A stretch of 64,000 nt of DNA, from positions 1-64,000 of the forward strand of contig NZ_KQ947991.1 of NCBI RefSeq assembly GCF_001513975.1. Reading direction: 5' to 3'. A model generated the notes under the pieces. The model saw nothing but the letters and a program-made list of their open reading frames with translations, made no database searches and was not told where the DNA came from. Origin of the DNA: Streptomyces curacoi (GTDB taxonomy: Bacteria; Actinomycetota; Actinomycetes; Streptomycetales; Streptomycetaceae). Shown here piece after piece: positions 37,768 through 45,482 of the stretch. The position numbers and the translations under genes are program-made. The stretch's first letter is position 1. Every line of letters begins with the position of its first letter.

Positions 37768-38381
37768 GGGCCCTGCCCGTCGGTGACGACGCCCTGCTGG
37801 TGGAGGTGTCCTCGGGCGAGGAGGCCCAGGCGCTGCACGCGGAGCTGCTGCGGCGCCGGGCGCAGGGCTCGCTGGCGGTGCGCGAGATCGTTCCCGCGGC
37901 CCGGACGGTCCTGCTCGACGGACTCGCCGACCCGGCCCGTCTGGCCTCCGAACTGACCACGTCCGAAGTGCCGCCCGCTCCCCCACGCGCGCGTGCCGTC
38001 GTCGAGCTCCCCGTGCGCTACGACGGCCCGGACCTGGCCGAGGTGGCCGCGCACTGGGGCGTCTTGCCGCACGAGGTGGCCGAGATCCACGCGAACACCG
38101 AATTCAGCGTCGCCTTCTGCGGTTTCGCCCCCGGATTCGGCTATCTCACCGGCCTGCCGCCGCGCTACGACGTCCCGCGCCGCGCCACTCCGCGCACGGC
38201 CGTCCCGGCCGGTGCGGTGGCGCTGGCGGGCCCGTACACGGGCGTGTACCCGCGCTCCTCGCCGGGCGGCTGGCAGCTGATCGGCACCACCGACGCCGTG
38301 CTGTGGGACCACACGCGTGTGCCGGCCGCGCTGCTGTCACCGGGCACGCGCGTGCGCTTCGTTCCGGTGGGGCGCTCATGA
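37764..38381 (+). CDS. pxpB: 5-oxoprolinase subunit PxpB (KipI family)
   Basis: A 205-residue KipI/AHS1-type subunit. Conserved patches are VELPVRYDGPDLAEVA, FCGFAPGFGYLTGLP and GAVALAGPYTGVYPRSSPGGW (one patch, near 145-165). It forms the cyclophilin-like half that joins PxpC. Coupled at both ends by ATGA overlaps. Confidence 0.95.
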   Translation: MRALPVGDDALLVEVSSGEEAQALHAELLRRRAQGSLAVREIVPAARTVLLDGLADPARLASELTTSEVPPAPPRARAVVELPVRYDGPDLAEVAAHWGVLPHEVAEIHANTEFSVAFCGFAPGFGYLTGLPPRYDVPRRATPRTAVPAGAVALAGPYTGVYPRSSPGGWQLIGTTDAVLWDHTRVPAALLSPGTRVRFVPVGRS

Positions 38382-39247
38382 CCGACCGCGCGCTTGCCGT
38401 CGTACGCGCCGGGGCCCTCACCACCGTTCAGGACCTCGGCCGCCCGGGGCACGCCCACCTCGGCGTGCCCCGTTCCGGTGCGCTGGACGCCCCGGCGGCG
38501 GCGCTGGTCAACCGCTTGGTGGGCAACGCGCCGGAGGCGGCCGTACTGGAGACCACGCTGGTCGGCTGCGCGGTGCGGCCTCGTTCGGCGGTCACCGTGG
38601 CGGTCGGCGGCGCGCCGTGCCGCGTCACGGTGGACGGACGCCCGGCCGCCTGGGGCGCTCCGGTGCGGGTGCCCGCGGGTGCGCTCCTGGACATCGGCGC
38701 GGCCATCTGCGGCGTACGCAGTTATGTGGCCGTCTCCGGCGGCATCACCGTCGAGCCGGTCCTCGGCAGCCGCTCCACGGACCTCCTGTCCGGCCTCGGC
38801 CCCCCGCCCCTCACGGACGGCACGGTGCTGCCCCTGGGCCGGCCGACGCGGCCCCACGCGCGCGTGGACGTGGCTCCGCAGCCGGCGCCCCCGACCGAAC
38901 TCGTCCTACGCGTGACGCTGGGCCCGCGCGACGACTGGTTCACGCCGGAGGCCGTGCGCGTCCTCACCTCCCGCCCGTACAGCGTGTCCCCCGCGAGCAA
39001 CCGCATCGGGCTGCGCACCGACGGTCCCGCCCTGGAACGGGCCCTGACCCGCGAACTCCCCAGCGAGGGTGTGGTCCTGGGCGCAGTCCAGGTCCCGCCC
39101 GACGGCCAGCCGGTCGTGTTCCTGGCCGACCATCCGACCACCGGCGGGTACCCGGTGATCGCGGTGGTCCGCACCGCCGATCTGGCCGCCGCCGCACAGG
39201 CGGCACCGGGCACGCCCATCCGCTTCGTCGCCGTACGCCGTCGCTGA
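38378..39247 (+). CDS. pxpC: 5-oxoprolinase subunit PxpC (KipA family)
   Basis: A 289-residue KipA/AHS2-type subunit with VQDLGRPGHAHLGVPRSGALD at 16-36 (cited in part: GHAHLGVPRSGALD), NRLVGN, SNRIGLRTDGPAL and HPTTGGYPVIA. The ATG overlaps the pxpB stop. The final codons and the TGA (39245-39247) form the start of a 42-bp tandem repeat that continues downstream. Together the operon supplies transporter, isomer-handling protein and the three-subunit oxoprolinase. Confidence 0.95.
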   Translation: MTDRALAVVRAGALTTVQDLGRPGHAHLGVPRSGALDAPAAALVNRLVGNAPEAAVLETTLVGCAVRPRSAVTVAVGGAPCRVTVDGRPAAWGAPVRVPAGALLDIGAAICGVRSYVAVSGGITVEPVLGSRSTDLLSGLGPPPLTDGTVLPLGRPTRPHARVDVAPQPAPPTELVLRVTLGPRDDWFTPEAVRVLTSRPYSVSPASNRIGLRTDGPALERALTRELPSEGVVLGAVQVPPDGQPVVFLADHPTTGGYPVIAVVRTADLAAAAQAAPGTPIRFVAVRRR

Positions 39248-39354
39248 CTCGCCCTACCCCGCCGCTGACTCACCGCACGCCGTCGCTGACTCGCCCTACC
39301 CCGCCGCTGACTCACCGCACGCCGTCGCTGACTCGCCCTACCCCGTCGCTGAGC
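39241..39354. repeat. 42-bp tandem repeat starting in the end of pxpC
   Basis: The unit begins TCGCTGACTCGCCCTACCCC and ends CTGACTCACCGCACGCCG. Copies start at 39241, 39283 and 39325, the last incomplete. Each unit contains two CGCTGACTC blocks, so it is itself an imperfect duplication. The pxpC stop codon is in the first copy. Confidence 0.9.
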
Positions 39355-39367
39355 CCGACGGCGCCCC

Positions 39368-39392
39368 AGGGCCTGTGCGGCGGACAGGCCCT
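39368..39392. terminator. Terminator between pxpC and the SGNH hydrolase gene
   Basis: AGGGCCTGT (39368-39376) pairs with ACAGGCCCT (39384-39392). It lies between convergent genes and overlaps the TAG stop of the minus-strand gene. Confidence 0.7.
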
Positions 39393-40248
39393 AGACGACG
39401 TCCGGCCGCACCTGTTGCTCCGCCACCGACAGCGCCGCCAGCGCCGCCGCCACCGCGTGCGCCGCCCCCAGGTCGAGGCGGGCGCTGCTGCCACGCGCGC
39501 GGTGACGCATCTCGTCGGCCGCGAGGCGCAGCAGCTGCGGCAGCAGATCGTTGCACCGGCGGACCACCCAGGCGGTGCCCGCGGTCGCCAGCCACCACAG
39601 GCTCGCCGACCTCGTGGGCGGCGCGAACTGGGGCTCGGGCGAGGGCGGGGCCCCCGTCGCGACGCCCGCCTCCATGAGCAGCCCGTGGAAGCGCAGCGCC
39701 AGCTGCCGGTGTCCGCGCTCCCCCGGGTGCAGCCGGTCCGCGCTCCACAGCGCGCGGTCGGTGAGCCAGGCATCCTCGGACGCGTGCAGATGCACGGCCC
39801 CGTACCGCTCGGACAGCGCGTGGACCACCGTGTTGACGGCCCGCTGCCGCCGAGCCAGCGGGCGGGCCAGGGCGCCCGGCAGGCCGAGCATCGAGCCGGG
39901 GTCGGGCAGGCACGCCGTGAGCAGCACCGTGCCCTGCGCGGTGAGCGCGGAGTACACCTTGTCGAGCCGCGCGGCGACCGCCTGGATGTCGAAGGTGCGG
40001 CGCAGGGTGTCGTTGACGCCGATGACGACGGACGCGACGTCCGGCCGCAGGGCCAGCCCGGCGGGCAGCTGCCGTTCCAGCACGTCGCGGGTCTGCGCCC
40101 CGCTCACCGCGAGGTTGGTGAAGTCCACGGACTCCGCGCCGAGCCCGCCGGCGAGCAGCGCGGCCCAGCCGCGCCACCCGTTCCCGACGGGATCGCCCAC
40201 CCCTTCGGTCAGCGAGTCGCCCAGGGCCACGAACCGCACCGGTCTCAT
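39391..40248 (-). CDS. SGNH/GDSL-family hydrolase
   Basis: A 285-residue esterase/lipase-like enzyme. Block I FVALGDSLTEGVGD carries the nucleophile Ser; block III is GVND; block V is DRLHPGERGH with Asp and His. There is no signal peptide. The C-terminal 80 residues (after about 205) are an extra, helix-forming tail. The ATG at 40248 overlaps the stop of the glycosyltransferase upstream (ATGA). As last gene of a glycosyltransferase operon it may deacylate a glycan or lipid, but the substrate is unknown. Confidence 0.88.
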   Translation of the reverse strand: MRPVRFVALGDSLTEGVGDPVGNGWRGWAALLAGGLGAESVDFTNLAVSGAQTRDVLERQLPAGLALRPDVASVVIGVNDTLRRTFDIQAVAARLDKVYSALTAQGTVLLTACLPDPGSMLGLPGALARPLARRQRAVNTVVHALSERYGAVHLHASEDAWLTDRALWSADRLHPGERGHRQLALRFHGLLMEAGVATGAPPSPEPQFAPPTRSASLWWLATAGTAWVVRRCNDLLPQLLRLAADEMRHRARGSSARLDLGAAHAVAAALAALSVAEQQVRPDVV

Positions 40249-41408
40249 GCCACGCCCTCCGGCGCGAACGCCCGAGCCCGGCGTGGGACCGTGGCGTCGT
40301 GCGCGGCGAGGAAGGCCTCCACCGCCGTGCTCCACCCGAAGCACTCCGCACGCGCGCGTGCGGCCTCGCGCCGCTCCGCCTCGGGGCGTTCGAGCAGCAT
40401 GTCCACGGCGTCCGCGAAGGCCTCCCCGTGGTCCGCCGCGACCGCCCCCGCGGAGCCGATGACCTCCGGCAGCGCGGAGGACGTGCTCACCGCCACGGGC
40501 GTCCCGCACGCCATCGCCTCCAGCGCGGCCAGCCCGAAGGTCTCGGCGGGCCCCGGCGCCAGGCACACGTCGGCGGAGGCCTGGAGCGCACCGAGCAGCC
40601 GACGGTCGGCGACATGCCCGAGGAAGGTCACGGGCAACGCCCGCTCCCGCGCCCGCTGTTCGAGCCGGGCCCGCAGCGGCCCGTCTCCAGCCACCACCAG
40701 CACCGCCTCGCGCCCGCGCCGCAGCAGCGCCTCCAGGGCGTCGAGGCCGGTGCCGGGCCGCTTCTCGACGGACAGCCGGGTGCACATCACCAGCAGCGAC
40801 TCGTCCACGCGCGCGTGCCGGTCGCGCAGCCCGGCGTCGCGCAGTGCGGGGTGCCGTTCCACCAGATCGACGCCCAGCGGCGCCCGTACGACATTGCGCG
40901 CCCCGATCCGCACGAACTCCCGCTCGGCGAACTCGGTGGTGCACACCACGCGCGAGTACGTGTGGGCCGTACGGACGTTGAGGGCGTCAGCGGCGCGCCG
41001 GGCCGTGCCCTCGGGCAGCCCCCAGGTGCGCAGGACGCCGTCGGCGGTCTCGTGGGAGACCATCACGGCGGGCACCCGGGCGCGCCGCGCCCACTTGCCG
41101 GTCCACCTGAGGGTCGTGCGGTCGGAGACCTCCAGACGGTCGGGGGCCAGCTCCTCCAGGACCCGGGCCACCCTTCGCCTGTCGGTGAGGACGCGGTAGC
41201 CGCCCGTGCCGGGCAGCAGCGGGCCGGGCAGGGTGATCACCCGGCCCTGTTCGGTCTCCCGGTCGCTCGCGCGGTCTCCGGGCACGATGAGCACCGGGTC
41301 GTGTCCGGCCTCCTTGAAGCCCTTGCCGAGCTCGCGCAGCGCGGTGCGCAGACCACCGGAGGCGGGCGCGACGAAGTTGGCGAGCCGGACGATACGCAGG
41401 CCGCTCAT
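40245..41408 (-). CDS. GT4-family glycosyltransferase
   Basis: A 387-residue GT-B glycosyltransferase. The N-terminal half holds FVAPASGGLRTALRELGKGF and the acceptor side; the C-terminal half holds CTRLSVEKRPG, VVAGDGPLR and the nucleotide-sugar motif PAETFGLAALEAMACGTPVAVS (about 295-316) with the EX7E glutamates. It may transfer mannose to a glycolipid, in line with its partner upstream. Coupled by ATGA overlaps on both sides. Confidence 0.9.
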   Translation of the reverse strand: MSGLRIVRLANFVAPASGGLRTALRELGKGFKEAGHDPVLIVPGDRASDRETEQGRVITLPGPLLPGTGGYRVLTDRRRVARVLEELAPDRLEVSDRTTLRWTGKWARRARVPAVMVSHETADGVLRTWGLPEGTARRAADALNVRTAHTYSRVVCTTEFAEREFVRIGARNVVRAPLGVDLVERHPALRDAGLRDRHARVDESLLVMCTRLSVEKRPGTGLDALEALLRRGREAVLVVAGDGPLRARLEQRARERALPVTFLGHVADRRLLGALQASADVCLAPGPAETFGLAALEAMACGTPVAVSTSSALPEVIGSAGAVAADHGEAFADAVDMLLERPEAERREAARARAECFGWSTAVEAFLAAHDATVPRRARAFAPEGVA

Positions 41409-42535
41409 GCCGCCACCACCGCCCGGCGGGCGGCGACCACGTCCCCGTAGTGCCCGATCAGCTGGTCGCCGACGGCCGCCCAGGTGCGGCCCTCGACCGT
41501 CGCCCGCCCGGCGGCCCCGTAGGCGGCCCGCAGCGCGGGGTCGGCGACCAGGGCACGTACGGCGTCCCGCAGGGCGTCCGGGTCGCGCGGGGGTACCAAG
41601 AAACCGGTGCGGCCGTGGTCGACCAGGTCCAGCGGGCCGCCGGCGGCGGGCGCGACGACGGGCACGCCGCTCGCCATGGCCTCCTGCACGGTCTGGCAGA
41701 AGGTCTCGAACGGGCCCGTGTGGGCGAAGACGTCGAACGCGGCGAAGATCCGGGCGAGGTCGTCGCCGCCGCGCCGGCCCAGGAAGACCGCGCCGGGCAG
41801 CGCCTCGACGAGAGCGGGCCGGCTCGGCCCGTCGCCGACGATCACGAGCTTCACGCCCGGCATGCCGCACACGCCGGAGAGCAGCTCGATGTGCTTCTCC
41901 GGGGCGAGCCGCCCGACATAGCCGACGATCACCTCGCCGTTCGGGGCCAGCTCATGGCGCAGCGCCTCGTCCCGCAGCCCGGGACGGAAGCGCGCGGTGT
42001 CCACGCCGCGCCGCCACAGCTGGACGCGGGGCACTCCATGGGTCTCCAGGTCGCGCCGGGAGGCCGTGGAGGGGGCGAGGGTGCGGTCGGCGGCGGAGTG
42101 GACGGCACGTATGCGCCGCCAGGCCGCGGCCTCGCCGGCACCCATGTAGGTACGGGCGTATCCGGCCAGGTCGGTCTGGTAGACGGCGACGGTGGGGATG
42201 CCGAGCCGGGCGGCGGCGGCCATGCCGCGGACACCGAGGACGAAGGGACTGGCCAGGTGCACGATGTCGGGCTGGTGCCGGATCAGCGCGGCGGCCGGAC
42301 GCCGACTGGGGAGGGCGACCCTGACCTGCGGGTATCCGGGGAGCGGGAGGGAGGGGACATGGACGACGGGGCACGGCGCCAGAGCGGCGGCTGCCTTGTG
42401 CCCGGGAGCGGGGGCCGGGGCGACGACGAGGGGAGCGTGACCGCGATCGACGAGGTGTCGGGCGGTCTGGAGCGCGCAGTGGGCCACGCCGTTCACATCG
42501 GGGGGAAAGGATTCGGTCACGATGACGACACGCAT
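41405..42535 (-). CDS. GT4-family mannosyltransferase (MgtA-like)
   Basis: A 376-residue GT-B enzyme starting MRVVIVTESFPPDVNGVA, the typical opening of GDP-mannose-dependent alpha-mannosyltransferases such as actinobacterial MgtA. It has YVGRLAPEKHIELL, VIVGDGPSR and TGPFETFCQTVQEAMASGVP with the EX7E pair. The likely job is mannosylation of a membrane glycolipid or lipoglycan precursor. First gene of the operon GT-GT-SGNH hydrolase. Confidence 0.88.
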   Translation of the reverse strand: MRVVIVTESFPPDVNGVAHCALQTARHLVDRGHAPLVVAPAPAPGHKAAAALAPCPVVHVPSLPLPGYPQVRVALPSRRPAAALIRHQPDIVHLASPFVLGVRGMAAAARLGIPTVAVYQTDLAGYARTYMGAGEAAAWRRIRAVHSAADRTLAPSTASRRDLETHGVPRVQLWRRGVDTARFRPGLRDEALRHELAPNGEVIVGYVGRLAPEKHIELLSGVCGMPGVKLVIVGDGPSRPALVEALPGAVFLGRRGGDDLARIFAAFDVFAHTGPFETFCQTVQEAMASGVPVVAPAAGGPLDLVDHGRTGFLVPPRDPDALRDAVRALVADPALRAAYGAAGRATVEGRTWAAVGDQLIGHYGDVVAARRAVVAA

Positions 42536-42828
42536 ACCGGTGTTGTCGCCGTGCTGGACGTGGCCGCGTCAAAGTGGATCTTTCCGAACGACAAACGTCC
42601 CATGAGCGTTCCGCTGCGCACCCGAGCGGGTCAGGCCGCGTCCATACACGCCTGACCCGCAGGTCATTCCGCGTTCACCCGCCGCGCGGGGTTCCCCGAC
42701 GTACGCATCGAGAACACATGGCCGCCGTCGCCTGCCCACGCCGCGCCGACACGGCCCGCGCGCCCAGGCCCTGGTGGGCCGCCCAAGCCCTGGTGGGCCG
42801 CCCGCGCCTTGCCCCGCCCGCCCGGTGA
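42536..42828. other. Intergenic region upstream of the glycosyltransferase operon
   Basis: Contains the minus-strand promoter region of the glycosyltransferase operon and a 17-bp direct repeat GCCCTGGTGGGCCGCCC at 42768-42784 and 42787-42803, just past the end of the HEAT-repeat gene. A plus-strand frame of 84 codons is open across it but looks like a compositional artefact. Confidence 0.5.
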
Positions 42829-44247
42829 TCAGCCGGCCGTCGGGTCCGGCCCGATCCGGCTGCGTACGGCCGTCTGGACCTCGGCCTCCTCGGCCGGGTC
42901 GGCGGCGAGCCGGCGCAGCCGCTCGACGACACGGTTGTCACCCGTCTCGGCGTGCCGGGCGGCGATCTCGCGGGTGGTCTCCTCGCAGTCCCAGAGACAT
43001 TCGACGGCGAATCCGGACGCGAAGGAGGGATCCGTGGCGGCGAGGGCACGGGCGGTGCGACCGCGCAGATGGGACGAGGCCGTCTCCCGGTAGATATGGC
43101 GCAGTACGGGGGCGGCGCAGGCGATGCCGAGCCGTCCGGTGCCGTCGACGAGGGTCCACAGGGTCGGCGCGTCGGGGCCTTCGCCGCGTACGGCCTCGCG
43201 GAGCGCGGCGAGGACCAGGTCCTTGTCCTCGGCTCCGCCCCGGCAGGCGAGCATGCGTCCGGCGGCGGCGCCCAGCGGGTCGGGCCGTCGGGCCCAGCCA
43301 CGCGCGCGGTCGACGGCGGCGACGCTGCGCATGCGTTCGAAGGCGTCGACGGCGGCCTCCACGACGGCCGGTGAGCCGGTGACCACGGCCGCCTCGATCA
43401 GGTCGAGGGCGTCCGGGTCGTTGCTGTCGGCGAGGTAGCGCAGGGCGGTGCACCTGGCTCCGTCGGTGCCGTCCTTGGCGGCGGCGACGATCTCGGGGCG
43501 GTCCTCGCGCCCGGCGACGGCCGAGAGACAGCGGGCGGCGGGCACATGGAGGGCGGCGCCGCGCTCCATGCCCTGCTGGGCCCACTCGAAGACCGCCTGC
43601 ACGCTCCACCCCGGACGGGGCCCGGTCGGTCGCATCTGCCGCTGCCAGCGGTCGAAACAGCCGGCCTCCTGAGCGGCACGCACGCGTGTGGCGATCGATT
43701 CGCGCGGATCCTCGGCCCACAGCCGCCACGGCCGTGGCTCGAAGGCATCGCGTACGGCGACGGCCAGCTCGGCCTCGCCCTCGGGATCGGCCGGGAAACG
43801 CGCCAGCACGGGCGCGGCGAGGGCACGCAGCCCCGCGTCGTCGTCCCGGAGCGCCAGTTCGTCCAGGGCCCAGGCCCAGTTGGAGCCGGAGGCGGCGTAC
43901 CTGCGCAGCAGTGCGAGGGCGTCCCGCCTGCCGTAGGAGGCGAGGTGGCCGAGGACGGCGAGGGCCAGCCCGGTGCGTGATTCCTCGGTGTCGAGGGCGT
44001 CCTCGACATCGAAGAGGTGCGCCTCGATCTCGTCCAGCTCGCCGTTCAGGTCGAGGTAGAGACGGGCGTAGTAGAGGGAGCGGTTCTCCACCTGCCAGTC
44101 GTGGCGGGGGTCCCGCAGCACGCAGTGGTTCAGGGCCGCGAGCGCCTCGGCGCGCGGGGCGGTGAGCGCGTGCAGTGTGCCGTCGCCGCGGCCCCGCTGG
44201 AGCAGGCCGAGCAGCGTACCGCTGGGCGCTATGACCGGTTCGAACAT
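42829..44247 (-). CDS. HEAT-repeat protein
   Basis: A 472-residue soluble protein made of helical repeats of HEAT/armadillo type (ALRYLADSNDPDALDLIEAAV, split at 20, AVVEAAVDAFERMRSV, RGRTARALAATDPSFAS). These give a scaffold surface. No catalytic motif is seen. GAGG lies nine bases before the ATG at 44247; a GTG five codons earlier is the alternative. Function unknown. Confidence 0.8.
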   Translation of the reverse strand: MFEPVIAPSGTLLGLLQRGRGDGTLHALTAPRAEALAALNHCVLRDPRHDWQVENRSLYYARLYLDLNGELDEIEAHLFDVEDALDTEESRTGLALAVLGHLASYGRRDALALLRRYAASGSNWAWALDELALRDDDAGLRALAAPVLARFPADPEGEAELAVAVRDAFEPRPWRLWAEDPRESIATRVRAAQEAGCFDRWQRQMRPTGPRPGWSVQAVFEWAQQGMERGAALHVPAARCLSAVAGREDRPEIVAAAKDGTDGARCTALRYLADSNDPDALDLIEAAVVTGSPAVVEAAVDAFERMRSVAAVDRARGWARRPDPLGAAAGRMLACRGGAEDKDLVLAALREAVRGEGPDAPTLWTLVDGTGRLGIACAAPVLRHIYRETASSHLRGRTARALAATDPSFASGFAVECLWDCEETTREIAARHAETGDNRVVERLRRLAADPAEEAEVQTAVRSRIGPDPTAG

Positions 44248-44548
44248 GGGAAACAGCCTCACATCAAGCGTCGACGCAACCGGGTTTCTTGCTTCACCTG
44301 GCCGCGTGACAACACGTCGGGGCGCCCGCCGTTTCCTGCTTGCTGTAGACCATCTTCCTCTGCCTCTCGTCGGTGGCCCATGCGGACCGCATCACGGCCC
44401 GCGCGGTGCGGCAACACCTGCCCAGCCATCGCGTCCGTGAATCACGACGTCATGATGACTCGGCAGTTCCATCTGCCGCGACCGAAATTTCGGCGGCCCT
44501 GTACCGCCTCCCCCGTTTTCCGTGTTTTCGCTGGTCAGAATGGTCGGC
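44248..44548. other. Intergenic region between HEAT and ankyrin genes
   Basis: No gene is supported. It contains the perfect 12-bp palindrome CCGAAATTTCGG (44482-44493), AT-rich in its centre and hence unusual here, 56 bases downstream of the ankyrin gene on its strand. It could be an operator for the HEAT gene. Confidence 0.4.
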
Positions 44549-44941
44549 TCAGTGTGCGCCGAACAGTTCGAGCAGTTCCGCCTTGCCGAACATACGAGCT
44601 GTGTCGACCGCTGACGGGGTGCCCGCCCCCGGGTCGGCGCCCCTCTCCAGAAGAGCCTTGATCACTTCCGTCTCGCCCTTGAAGACGGCACCGGCGAGCG
44701 GCGTCTGGCCTCGGTCGTTGACCCGGTCCGCCTCGGCGCCCCGGGCGAGCAGGGCGCGCACCGTGTCGGCGTGGCCGTGGTAGGCGGCGAGCATCACGAG
44801 CGAGTCGCCGCGGTCGTTGGTGAGGTTGGCCGGAACACCCGCGTCGACGTACGCCACGAGCGCCTCGGTCTGCCCCTGCCGGGCCAGATCGAAGATCTTG
44901 GTCGCCAGCTCCACGACCTCGGGGTCGGGGGCTTCAGTCAT
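44549..44941 (-). CDS. Ankyrin-repeat protein
   Basis: A 130-residue protein consisting of three to four ankyrin repeats (GQTEALVAYVDAGVPANL, RGDSLVMLAAYHGHADTVRALLARGAEAD, cited in part, and RGQTPLAGAVFKGETEVIKALLERGADP, cited in part). It is a small interaction module without other domains. It is divergent from smeA-sffA, with 306 bases between. Confidence 0.9.
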   Translation of the reverse strand: MTEAPDPEVVELATKIFDLARQGQTEALVAYVDAGVPANLTNDRGDSLVMLAAYHGHADTVRALLARGAEADRVNDRGQTPLAGAVFKGETEVIKALLERGADPGAGTPSAVDTARMFGKAELLELFGAH

Positions 44942-45247
44942 CGGCCGGACCGCCTCTCACTACGAACACGGGGACTGCGGGGAAAGGGTACGGCCGGCCA
45001 GCGGTGCTGGGCCGTCCGAGTGATTCGCCAGGGTACTGGCTCGCGTGGCACATGACCCGATGTGCCCGAGGTAAAGATCATCGCAGACACCGTCGGACGC
45101 AACACCCAAGCTCATCCGCTCAAGGACACTCCGCCGACCGAAGGAAATCCACCGAATTTCACCCAGTTGCACCTTTTATCGTATGGATACATGCTGTGAG
45201 CCTGGAAGTACTCATGGTGACTGTCCCCACCAACCAGGAGCACTCAC
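44942..45247. promoter_or_regulatory. Upstream region of smeA-sffA and the ankyrin gene
   Basis: A comparatively AT-rich stretch. TTGCAC (45168-45173) with CATGCT 17 bases on is a weak sigma-70-like pair before smeA, and AGGAG precedes the smeA ATG. In S. coelicolor this promoter is sporulation-controlled and depends on whi genes; I see no clean WhiG-type TAAA/GCCGATAA pair here. Confidence 0.4.
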
Positions 45248-45442
45248 ATGATCCTCTCCATCTCAGGCGTCGTCCTTCTCGGCATCGTCGTCTTCATCTT
45301 CTTCCGCAAGGACGGACTGAAGGCGTCGCACGCCCTGATCTCGGCTCTGTTCGGCTTCTATCTGGCGAGCACGGCCATCGCCCCGAGCATCAAGGCCGGC
45401 GGCGAGAGCCTGGCGAGCCTCCTCGGCGGCATCCAGTTCTGA
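45248..45442 (+). CDS. smeA: Small membrane protein SmeA
   Basis: A 64-residue membrane protein with two hydrophobic stretches (MILSISGVVLLGIVVFIFF and ALISALFGFYLASTAIA). In S. coelicolor SmeA is made in sporulating aerial hyphae, sits at division septa and is needed to bring the FtsK-like SffA there; loss affects spore chromosome segregation and spore maturation. AGGAG lies before the ATG, and sffA follows 40 bases later. Identification rests on the size, topology and gene pair. Confidence 0.92.
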   Translation: MILSISGVVLLGIVVFIFFRKDGLKASHALISALFGFYLASTAIAPSIKAGGESLASLLGGIQF

Positions 45443-45482
45443 CGCCGCCCCTCCCGCCCGTACGCACCTGTAGGAGACAGCA

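Noticed and set aside
39241..39354. CRISPR-like repeat array
   Set aside because: Copies abut without unique spacers and there are no cas genes; it is a simple tandem repeat.
38317..41199. Plus-strand frame of 960 codons across pxpC and the glycosyltransferase operon
   Set aside because: Crosses three real genes in other frames and the 42-bp repeat; low-complexity Arg/Ser composition.
42574..42828. Plus-strand 84-codon frame upstream of the HEAT gene end
   Set aside because: Compositional, with the 17-bp direct repeat producing its end; no start signal.
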